Source of the DNA: Stachybotrys elegans
Taxonomy: Eukaryota; Ascomycota; Sordariomycetes; Hypocreales; Stachybotryaceae
DNA: 64,000 nucleotides
Direction: 5' to 3'
Assembly: GCA_020746835.1 (NCBI GenBank)
Contig: JAGPNK010000016.1
Location: 62,001-126,000, forward strand
The position numbers and the translations under genes were made by a program. Of the stretch, positions 55,982-64,000 are shown piece by piece. Position 1 is the stretch's first letter, and each line of letters begins with the position of its first letter. Under the pieces are notes generated by a model. That model was not told where the DNA came from and did not search any database. It worked only from the letters and a program-made list of their open reading frames with translations.

Positions 55982-56452
55982 TTATCCAATCACCTCCGGA
56001 TCCCGTAGTGCATAGCCTGGATCTTCATCCAACTGAGTATTGACCCAGGCCTTATCATCAGTCGAGCACCGCTCCTCTTCTAGACGGGGCCCGAGAAGAG
56101 TTCTAGTACTTCCTCGTTGTCCTGTTCTCGGGTCATAGCCTCAAAACCCTCCATTATTCGGTACGCATTGTGACCCTGAGATGCTTTCGCGATCTTGATG
56201 TTGTATGCTCTCAACCTTGCTCAGATTTTCACGTGCCTTGGCCCTGAGTATAGTCTCGCCGCGAAAGTCGGCAAGAGAATTGAGTGCTCCCAAGACCATC
56301 TCTGGACAACTAAGATGGAAATGTGCTGTTGACACCGTTTCCCCGATCGAAGTAAGGTGACTACGCACATGCCATGTAACCGGTGTGGTGGTTGCAGGTA
56401 TTACCATCCTCCAGGCAACATGGCTCTTTTCATGACTCTCAAGAAAGAAAGA
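55982..56452 (-). pseudogene. Unrecognised gene relic with in-frame TGA
   Basis: The minus-strand frame runs FLESHEKSHVAWRMVIPATT, TPVTWHVRSHLTSIGE, then a TGA at 56141-56143. It continues in the same frame for over 50 codons (GYDPRTGQRGSTRT, EEERCSTDDKAWVNTQLDED) to a stop at 55982. The sequence after the TGA looks as protein-like as that before it. The simplest reading is the 3' part of a nonsense-mutated gene; no family is recognised. Confidence 0.4.
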
Positions 56453-56597
56453 CTTGGATTTGTGTAGACAGTAGAACTTAAGCCCATGGGCGGGCGATCA
56501 GTCACGCGGAGACGATCTTGAATTGGAATGTTGGCTCATCAGAGTTACCGAAGATGTATAATACTCCCATATGGTCTTTCTCGTTATACACCAAACT

Positions 56598-57914
56598 TCA
56601 TGTCCTTCCACTCCTCGAAGGGTAAAAGAAATCAATGATCATGGCAATAAAGGTTGCCACCATCAGGAGTGTAGGGTTCTCGAGGATGTCGCGTGGCCTG
56701 TCATGCTTCTCCTCGAAATCATTTGCCTTGGCAGTGGACCCTTCTGTGCTCATTGCCTCTTTGTCAGTGACGGACTCCGTCGGACATCCTCCCGGGTACG
56801 ATCCTAGCTGCGTCGTATCGGGTGGTGTAACTGTTGTATAGCTGGGAGGCTTAGTGCTTGTCGAATCGGCCTTCGACTCGCCGTTGAATATCTCTAGCAA
56901 CTCCTGTATGTTGACGTCATTGTCTGTGGTGCCAGGGGCTGCCACTTCAGGCCCTTGCGCAGTCTCCGCTTCGTGCCTCGGTGCAGCTGATGGGAGATAT
57001 TCCCATGGCCTCGCCTCAGGCAGTCTCACGGCGAGATTATCGTAGTGCCTCTTCTGCATCGAGATATCAAGGCTCTGTGCCACGGCTTTCAGGCTATCCG
57101 CCTTATAGAGAAAGTCTTTGTCGAACCGGATCTCGGTGAGGACAGACTTGTCCTTGTTCCCAAAATGGGACGAGAAGGACTGCATTCCGCGGCGGAATTT
57201 GCTCCCCAGCTCCCCCTCGATCTCAATGCGCATGAAGACGGGCACATCGCCCCTGTGCTGAAACGCAAATGCCGTGGAGAACATGTGCATCTTGAAGCTA
57301 CCATGGTCCTGCTCGTTTCCGATGTAAACCCGCTCCAGCGTCCTGTATGTCGTCCCGTCACGGGGCGTCCGTCTCTCTCCTTTGAATTCCCACTGTGTCC
57401 GCCTATCGCTGCTCACGCTGGTGTTCTTTCCAATGCCGCCCAATTCAGCCATGCCCATCACCCCGATATATGGCTCCAATTTCTTTGTCTTAGACCGGAC
57501 TGTGACCGTCTCTGGGCCCAGGAGGGACATGGGGCCATAGTAGCTCGCAACCTGCAAATTACGGTTGCTATTCCAGTCATCCGCTGCCGCCGCAATGTCT
57601 TTGCGGCCTTGCTTGCCTAGAGCGTAGGATGAGGCGGTCTCACTCATAGTTATGCAGATCCTGGCACTTGAGAGCCAATAATCGATGGGCTGCTTAATAG
57701 TGATATCGTTGTATAGGATGCCGGCGGGAGCATAGTCGTCGAGATGGCCCCATTGCGCCTCCGACCATTTGCACCGGCAGTCAACCTCTGCCTTACCGAT
57801 CTTGGCTGTTCCGACCTACGTGTCTAGAGAGGCTGTCATCATACTACCAGGGATGAAGACCTTGTAGTCATTGCGACCGTAGGGCGTAGAATTGGAGTTC
57901 CGTCCCCAAGCCAT
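56598..57914 (-). pseudogene. Unknown fungal protein with C-terminal membrane helix, interrupted by one TAG
   Basis: The frame opens at 57914 (MAWGRNSNSTPYGRNDYKVF), meets TAG at 57816-57818 after SMMTASLDT, and then stays open in the same frame for 405 codons (VGTAKIGKAEVDCRCKWSEA .. MSETASSYALGKQ ..). A shorter product could start at the Met at 57647. The protein has a mixed alpha/beta part (TVRSKTKKLEPYIGVMGMAE, RTLERVYIGNEQDHGSFKMH), a P/S/T-rich linker and a C-terminal hydrophobic stretch (LLMVATFIAMIIDFFYP). No family is recognised. CAG-to-TAG at the interrupting codon would explain it; a 14-nt intron at that point is not credible. Confidence 0.6.
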
Positions 57915-58331
57915 TGTGGCTGAGGGTGTGCGGGCACTTCGCTGCGGATAGTTTCTCGACTTGATCGAGTCTATTGAATTGAAACTAGGGCGTTGGTGAT
58001 TGATGCAAAAACAAGATGATGGTTGAGGATACTGTAAGAGTGCTGCTTCAGCTTTCAAGGTTATGGTGAAATAGGAGGGTGAGAAAATGAAGAGAGCTGA
58101 GGGCGCGATCAGGCTGGCTAGCTGACTGTCAGGTGATAAAGAATCCCCCTCGTCAGCAAGACGAGGCTGAACCCGCGCTGGGGCGAAGCAGGGGGCGAAG
58201 CACATTAGTGATGCAACCTTGGGAGGGCTTGAAAAGAATCTGACCGGTGCCTCGTCTTAGTCTTGATTCCTCTTCTCTTTTGTCCAGCTCTACGGTACCA
58301 CTCCTAAACCCATCGAAAAACAGTCAACAAT

Positions 58332-59571
58332 ATGAGTCTGGTGCACCAGGCCGGAAGGCATCCGGAGAAGCGGCCACGTCCATCGTTTCAAAATATAATG
58401 CGACAGCATGAAATGATGGAGAAAGTTAGAAATTCCAACGAGGAAATAAGGCACAGACCTGCTCTTCTCGACAATGTTGAGAGATCCGAGTCCATGCAGC
58501 TCGTCCGTCGCAATTATAGACGCGGCTCCGGACCTCGTCCTCGTCCACCTCCCACATATCCAGAAAAAACAGGCGACTATGGAAGAACGGCGACGCTATC
58601 CATCAACCCTGCCGATGCACCAGATCTAACATCTCATCTCTCACTCGACCTTCATGGAGACCTCGAGAACACACTGGAAGAGATATCGCGGCTCCGCAGA
58701 CTCGGTCATTTCAAGAATGCTCTGTCCCTTGCAGAGGCTGAGATCAAGCCGTTCTTACACAATAGATATGTCCTGTTGCAGTATGCTCAGCTCCTCATGG
58801 ATGCAAAACGGTACAAAGACATAGCCCGGCTTCGTCGTGACTACGAACCAGTCAAAAACTCATCGAGCCTAATCGAGCTCAACTGGGAGATGATATGCCA
58901 ACTGGCAGAGATAACAACGGAGCTGGATATTGTCGGCTGCGAACGCGTGCGGAGAAGCCCGGAATATGAAGGTGGTCCGTTGGACTCGACACTGGCAAGT
59001 CGTTGCTCGATGCTAGACCCGACGCAGGAATACTGATTCAAATCCGCTGCCACGGCTTGAGGCAACACTTCTTTACATGCGCGGGGCTACATTTCAGGCT
59101 GAGGAATTGCGATACTCGGCCAGAGAATTGCGGAGCATCTATAAGGTCCTCCATGATGAGGGGAGGATATGGGAGGCTCACGATCTTATTGAGGCGCTTA
59201 CACAAGAACCGGACTTCAGCTGGGTTCTAGCCTATATCATCCAGGAACACCCCCGCCGTAGCCATGACGGTAACAATGTGACCAGCCTGCTTCTTCAGGA
59301 CTGGGGTGGCGGACCGCAAAACGAGTCGCAACTGCTTGCCCTCATTAGCATGTTCACAAACCTCGCCATCTGGTCCTCTAAACAACCCAATAATCCAGGG
59401 CAGACAGCCAGCGCTATCATTGCGGCAAGAAATATGGCCGAGATGCTCGTCGTCCAGCACGGCGCACACAATATCCGTACAAGACCATTCCTACGATTAC
59501 ACGTCGTTCAAGCCACAATGGTGTCTAACATTGCAACTGACTACGTGGCACATGGTATCGCCTTTGGGTAG
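58332..59571 (+). CDS. Unknown helical (TPR-like) protein, frame change in the middle
   Basis: The first part, 58332-59036, starts MSLVHQAGRHPEKRPRPSF with a basic P-rich region and continues into helical sequence (TLEEISRLRRLGHFKNALSL, LLQYAQLLMDAKRYKDIARL) resembling tetratricopeptide-type helices. The second part, in another frame (about 59017-59571), reads LPRLEATLLYMRGATFQAEE, ARELRSIYKVLHDEGR and so on, in the same style. A 47-nt intron with a weak GTTGGA donor (about 58980-59027) would join them; otherwise a one-base frameshift has occurred. It is divergent from the TAG-interrupted gene at 57914 (417 bp apart). Function unknown. Confidence 0.55.
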
Positions 59572-60369
59572 GTTGCTCCCGCCGTCTCAGGTCATCGCAC
59601 AGCACTTATCAGTGGGCAGAGTAATACCGGCTGAAACCGGGATCATGTAGGGTTATGCCTCTCTGTCAGTACCAGTTTGCGGTTCAGTTGAACCTATTTC
59701 ATACGGAATCAACTGGTGCCAAGTAGACGCAGACTGAGGCAAAACTGACTCATATGAAAGCAACTTGATTGAAACTGCTTCAAACGAAATTATCTCATCC
59801 GGAATTGACTGAGTCAGTCATCGGGATTGAAATTTCACAAATGCGGGGATTAGGTCTGACTGGGCGATTTGCCAAAAGCGTCCAACGATGCTGGAACCCG
59901 AGACTGCTGTTAAACATGATGACAGGCAGGCTACGGCCCCATCCCGCACGGCGCTTACTTGGACATAATTTGAACCACGAATAATCGCTAATATGCAATT
60001 CCATTACGTACTGCCTTAGGTAATATTTTAGCGCCACTCGTTTAGGATTGGTATACATACAAATTAGGAAACAGGTGCCTTGCCTCTTCCCGCCTTTCTT
60101 ACTGCGAAGATCGCGATTACTCCACGCCATTCGTGGATCGGCCAAACAAACTTAGCGAATAAACTGGTATTCGCTCATAATACCCACTTTATCAAGAAAC
60201 CTGGTGACAAGTCTTTTCTAGGGTATACGCAAGCTGGTATTTTGTGCTGACCGTACATTCTTAACGCTTTAAATAAGTATATAAACGTGGAGTGTTGGCT
60301 CAAGTTGCTTTTATATCCTTCAACTGACGACCATAACATACAACATAGACCCATATCTACCTCCCTACA
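59572..60369. other. Intergenic region
   Basis: Between 59690 and 59815 a phrase of about 20 nt resembling TCATACGGAATCAACTG recurs three or four times in degenerate form. The rest is the promoter of the epoxide-hydrolase-like gene. No gene recognised. Confidence 0.35.
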
Positions 60370-61383
60370 ATGCTCCAACTAAACAAATTGTTCACTCTTA
60401 ACACTCTATTACTGGTTCCACTGATCACAAGGCTCTGTGCTTGTGATCCTACAGCAACGTGGAATAGCCCACTCCCAACTCTCGCTCCTATTCAACATAT
60501 AAACACATCTGTACTGTCTATTGGGTACTATGACTCTAGCCCGCACGATACAATTGCACCCGTTGCTATTCTTATTCATGGCTTTCCCTATTCCATCCAC
60601 ACATATGTGGATGTAGTTCCCAAACTTACTCATCGCGGCTATCGCGTTATTGTCCCGGCTATGCGAGGATACAGTCCTACCTCATTCTTGTCGCCAACAA
60701 CACCTCGCAGCGCCGAGCAAGCAGCTCTGGGTAAAGACATCATCGACCTAATGGACGCACTTGAGATTAAAAAGGCTATCTTTGCTGGCTACGACTGGGG
60801 AACCGTTGCTGTCAATGTTGCAGCCGCTTTATGGCCAGATCGTTGCTTGGGCATGGTTGCCGCCAACTCGTACCTCATCCAGAATCGCGAGACTGCTTGG
60901 GCTATCGCACCTCCAGCCTCCCTCTCTGAGCGATGGTACTTTTATGTCTTCCTTACACCTCAGGGATATAGTTCGCTTGCAAACGATACGAAAGGCTGGG
61001 CGGAAATACTGTGGTCTAAGAATAGTCCCAATTGGCAGTTTACCCAGCCTCAACTGGATGCTGCAGCGCTCGCCTTTCGAAATCCTGATTATGTTGATAT
61101 CGCAACAAACTTTTACAGGAATCGTTTGCTTTACGCTCCCGGAGATCCAATGTACGCTCAACTAGCCGAGCAGCTGGACATGCAGCCTACCATCAGCGTC
61201 CCTGCCGTTACGCTTGATCCGAATCAGGCTCCAGTTTTTCCGGCGATGAACGGGAGCGCTGCTGCGGCGCACTTTAGTGGACCAAGAATACACCATATTG
61301 TGGAAGGCTGTGGTGAGAACATTCCGTTGCAAAAACCACAAATTTTCGCAGACGCTGTTTTAGAAGTAGCACAGCTCGCATAA
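60370..61383 (+). CDS. Secreted epoxide-hydrolase-like alpha/beta hydrolase, catalytic His replaced
   Basis: Single exon, 337 residues, with an N-terminal hydrophobic signal (LFTLNTLLLVPLITRLCA). The fold is that of the epoxide hydrolase / haloalkane dehalogenase branch. The oxyanion motif is HGFP (residues 70-73) and the nucleophile elbow is GYDWGTVAV with Asp142. Cap-domain sequence follows (WYFYVFLTPQGYSS). In the family the catalytic His sits in a GCGHxxP-type motif. Here the matching sequence is EGCGENIPLQKP, with Glu316 where His is expected. Other core features are intact, so the protein is either inactive, uses another His, or has a non-hydrolase role. Confidence 0.85.
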   Translation: MLQLNKLFTLNTLLLVPLITRLCACDPTATWNSPLPTLAPIQHINTSVLSIGYYDSSPHDTIAPVAILIHGFPYSIHTYVDVVPKLTHRGYRVIVPAMRGYSPTSFLSPTTPRSAEQAALGKDIIDLMDALEIKKAIFAGYDWGTVAVNVAAALWPDRCLGMVAANSYLIQNRETAWAIAPPASLSERWYFYVFLTPQGYSSLANDTKGWAEILWSKNSPNWQFTQPQLDAAALAFRNPDYVDIATNFYRNRLLYAPGDPMYAQLAEQLDMQPTISVPAVTLDPNQAPVFPAMNGSAAAAHFSGPRIHHIVEGCGENIPLQKPQIFADAVLEVAQLA

Positions 61384-61485
61384 TACAATACAAGTCGTAC
61401 TATTATCAGCACTTTGCCGATATAATGGAGAAGCTCGAACCCCATTATTCTAGCTAAATCTTAATTCATGAAGGACGGAACTTAG

Positions 61486-63053
61486 TTATATTTTTTTACC
61501 TGTGCTATTATTACTCTTTGAAGAAGCCAGCGAATGAGCAACACCACAAAACCGCACGAGTCCGACTTTGACAATACCAAGCGTTACTTGCCCAAGGGAC
61601 ATGAGTACTGGCCCAACCTTGGCAAGAAACCAAGCCTTCTGAGTTCTAGACGTTGCAGCTCCAGTAAAGCATAACCACACCATGATTACAGCTTCAAGTT
61701 CTGAGTTCTCAGCTGGAGGTAGTGAGGCCAGGCACACCCGAAGTTGCTCCACCAGTTGCTGGTTCTCGTGAGATGTGAACGGAATTCTTTGTTGAAGTGT
61801 ATACAGATGGATATGAACCGCATAAAGCATTGCCGCCACTAATGTTGATTTCGTCGAAGCGTCGTGGAGCATTTGTTCAAGTAATGTCGCAGGCAGTATG
61901 TATGTGCCCTTGAACGGTACCCCAGGTCGAAACTCTAGATGATGATGATGTACTTGTCTGAGAAGGTCTACCAAAGGTTGCTCAACCTCGAGGTCACTTA
62001 GCAGTGCATCAGACCTGTCTGAAATCGCTGACAACATGCTGATTGGGATCTCAGGTGATTGGGGAACCGCTTCACCTTGATAAAATGGCGTGGATGCATT
62101 GAGAACAGCATGTCCAATGTCAATCCTGAATCCAGAATTAGTGCCTGTATTGGGTTGTAAACTGGATGAATGTGGTAGCAATCCTACAGGGTAATCAGAT
62201 GTGCTAGATAGCCGCCGAGGCTGAGATTACTGAGGCCTCCTTGTGCCTTCACCATCTGCTCTACCCCACGCTTATGGACCTGCGCTTCCTTCATGTGGTT
62301 GTTCATAGCCTGCCCAGATTAGCTTCTCTAGCTTAAATTTCATCCGAAGGGCAATACCTCGTAGTGCCATAGGTACAAAGCCGCGGCAATGGACGTATCG
62401 AGAACCTTTGCTGAGGATGATATCTGCTTTACTAGCGCTGATGTTACCTGGTGGCGATGGTAATTGGTTACCGGGCTGCTATTCTCCCTGCGAAGCATCT
62501 CAAGGTGCGAGGATGCGGCAAAGAGTATAGCATGAAACATGCATGGATCGGAGAATGACGCTTGAATCCAATCTTGCTTCGAAAATGGGTGGTCCGTATC
62601 GGGGTCTGATTGGACAAAACTTGGAAAACTCATATAACAGTCTAGCATCATGGTAAGTGTTCGGGTCTGGAAGGTAATGAAATCACGCCGCACATAACAT
62701 ACAGTGATTTAGTAGGAACTCCATATACCACTGGGAAGGAATTGGATATCTGATGAGAGGACCAGATGGTGCCTGATTAAATGATGTGGGGGCTAGAAGT
62801 GCGGATCTACACCCCATTTGTTGTATCCGAAACCGCAGTTCCCGGATCTCTTTTTGGGCTATGTTCTCTTTATAACGACATTTGACAAATTTGCTGTGAA
62901 GGTCAGTCCTTGATAAGTTGGTGTAAGGCATCTTCGGGCAACTTACTTGGTGCATGTTGAACATGCAGGAAGCGCTCGATCGCATTTACGTTTCTGTACT
63001 TTGCAATAGTCACAAGCTTGGCGAATATAATTCTCGTTGTTATCGAAGCCCAT
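61486..63053 (-). CDS. Zn(II)2Cys6 transcription factor
   Basis: Nuclear regulator. Exon 1 (63053-62947) encodes MGFDNNENYIRQACDYCKVQ. The zinc cluster CDYCKVQKRKCDRALPACST continues across intron 1 (62894-62946) to CTNKFVKC, giving a complete six-cysteine motif. Further exons: about 62893-62699, about 62668-62354 (YMSFPSFVQSDPDTDHPFSK), a short exon of about 90 nt around 62269-62185 (VHKRGVEQMVKAQGGLSNLS) and the last, about 62125-61486 (DIGHAVLNASTPFYQGEAVP to the stop). The KGGL-type block followed by a long helical region matches the fungal-specific regulatory domain. Internal junctions beyond exon 1 are approximate. It faces the secreted hydrolase 3' to 3' and could control it or the neighbouring esterase, but nothing proves this. 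Confidence 0.8.
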
Positions 63054-63350
63054 GATTGTGAGATATTTCCTCATAGATAGATCTGGATTACAAGCTAGAT
63101 CCTATGTTAATTAAAGAAGGGAGCGGCCCGGGAAGTTATAGAATGAAAAGAGTTATGTTACGTAAAGCGAATAAGCGTAGACGGTTGATAAGGCTAGCTA
63201 AACCCCAAGTCTTCGCCTCTACTAAGCCTCAGCCCCAGCCTAAAATCTCACGTTGCTCATCTAATAAGTCACGCGCCCATCACGTTATGCTAAATGCCAT
63301 GCATGAATGAAGCCTCTGCAGCACCGCTTCATACTACATCCATATCCAGG

Positions 63351-64000
63351 CTAACGGCAGACGAATCCATGCTCTGAGATATTGCCCCCTCCCACAAATT
63401 GGGCAGTTTTTGGGTATGGGCAGATGGGGCGGTTGCCACTATGAGACCCCGATACTTTCGCTGCTAATTCAGTTGGTACTATCCCCTCCTCCACCCATCC
63501 GACAAGGGCTGCCAACGGATCAACCGGTACCGCTCCAAGCGACGCGTTTCCCGCACAGTGGTCGACACCGGGAGCCAAGAATAGGCGGAAAAAGTCGTCC
63601 ACCTCCGCTGGCCCTCCCATTATACGCTCCACCCGATTACGGAAGTCAATTGTTCCTTTGGGGAAAATGATCTGATCAGACAAACCATGCCACATGAGCA
63701 GCTTCCCTCCAGCGTTCTTGAACGCGGAAAGGTTGGCCTGTTCAGTACCGATGATGTTGCTATATTCCGTCTGAGACTGATTGACAAGACGCTGAAACTC
63801 TGTGTAAGTGATCGAGGCCACATCGTATCCGGGGTTTTTGACAAGAAAGTATCGAATCCATGCGTCGTTGACGAAGAAGGGGTTGCCTATGCGATGGCCA
63901 CTGGTGATAGTAGTATTCGCCAACGTATCCAACGCAGCGCCAACATTCAGTCCAAACCAAATCTGCCTCCCCATGGAGTCATATGGACCTTGTAAGATTT
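63351..64000 (-). CDS. Tannase/feruloyl esterase family protein, C-terminal part
   Basis: Secreted-type esterase acting on phenolic esters (feruloyl esterase B or tannase). The frame is open through the window edge at 64000 and the N-terminus with the catalytic Ser lies outside. In view are ILQGPYDSMGRQIWFGLNVG, LLMWHGLSDQIIFP with the catalytic-type Asp, and LFLAPGVDHCAGN with the catalytic-type His followed by the conserved Cys of the CS-D-HC arrangement. The protein ends NISEHGFVCR. The C-terminal length is normal for the family. Confidence 0.87.
   Translation of the reverse strand, partial: ILQGPYDSMGRQIWFGLNVGAALDTLANTTITSGHRIGNPFFVNDAWIRYFLVKNPGYDVASITYTEFQRLVNQSQTEYSNIIGTEQANLSAFKNAGGKLLMWHGLSDQIIFPKGTIDFRNRVERIMGGPAEVDDFFRLFLAPGVDHCAGNASLGAVPVDPLAALVGWVEEGIVPTELAAKVSGSHSGNRPICPYPKTAQFVGGGNISEHGFVCR

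Noticed and set aside
18549..57914. Genome-wide reassignment of TAG to an amino acid, suggested by two in-frame TAGs
   Set aside because: Other genes in the window end with TAG at the expected place (for example the amino-acid transporter at 38273 and the GH13 gene itself at 20336).

Overview
This window looks like nuclear DNA of a filamentous ascomycete (Pezizomycotina). Sordariomycetes, perhaps Hypocreales, is an inference from the gene families and not a measured placement. Genes are 1-2.5 kb, lie on both strands and carry short GT..AG introns of mostly 50-90 nt. The families are typically fungal: Clr5-ankyrin, Zn(II)2Cys6 regulators, CorA-like proteins, SesB-like hydrolases, a tannase-family esterase, and MFS, AAAP and APC permeases. 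No operons, CRISPR arrays or ribosomal genes were seen.

Layout. 0-5.3 kb: the 3' part of a short-chain dehydrogenase, convergent with a large Clr5-ankyrin gene. 5.3-15.5 kb: a gene-poor accessory block with low-complexity P/S/T-rich frames and several diverged copies of one unrecognised multicopy gene family; its first exon (about 33 codons, starting MWDF) occurs four times here and once more at 50.2 kb. 15.7-20.3 kb: a four-BRCT replication/checkpoint protein (Dpb11/Rad4/TopBP1 type) and a GH13 alpha-glucosidase broken by one in-frame TAG. 20.5-21.75 kb: three related tRNA-derived, SINE-like elements in one orientation.

22.9-35.4 kb holds the most coherent gene set: an allantoate-permease-type MFS carrier, a mitochondrial tricarboxylate-type carrier, a Zn2Cys6 regulator, a PrpF-family (aconitate isomerase-like) enzyme and a second MFS transporter. 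Taken together these match the transport, regulation and isomerase parts of known fungal itaconate clusters, but no decarboxylase is visible. A trans-aconitate (or related tricarboxylate) production and export cluster is therefore a reasonable hypothesis.

36.8-43.4 kb: an AAAP amino-acid transporter, then a CorA-like membrane protein and an APC permease whose start codons are about 31 bp apart. 43.4-50.1 kb: a kinase with a large C-terminal region, an aminoglycoside-phosphotransferase-like relic and a SesB-like hydrolase. 50.4-55.9 kb: secreted L-asparaginase and a flavin monooxygenase. 56-59.6 kb: three consecutive unrecognised genes or relics, each interrupted by a stop codon or frame change. 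60.4-64 kb: a secreted epoxide-hydrolase-like protein lacking the usual catalytic His, a second Zn2Cys6 regulator, and the C-terminal part of a tannase/feruloyl esterase that runs off the window.

Exon boundaries were read by eye from splice signals and frame continuity. Models where I could not close every junction are marked as approximate.
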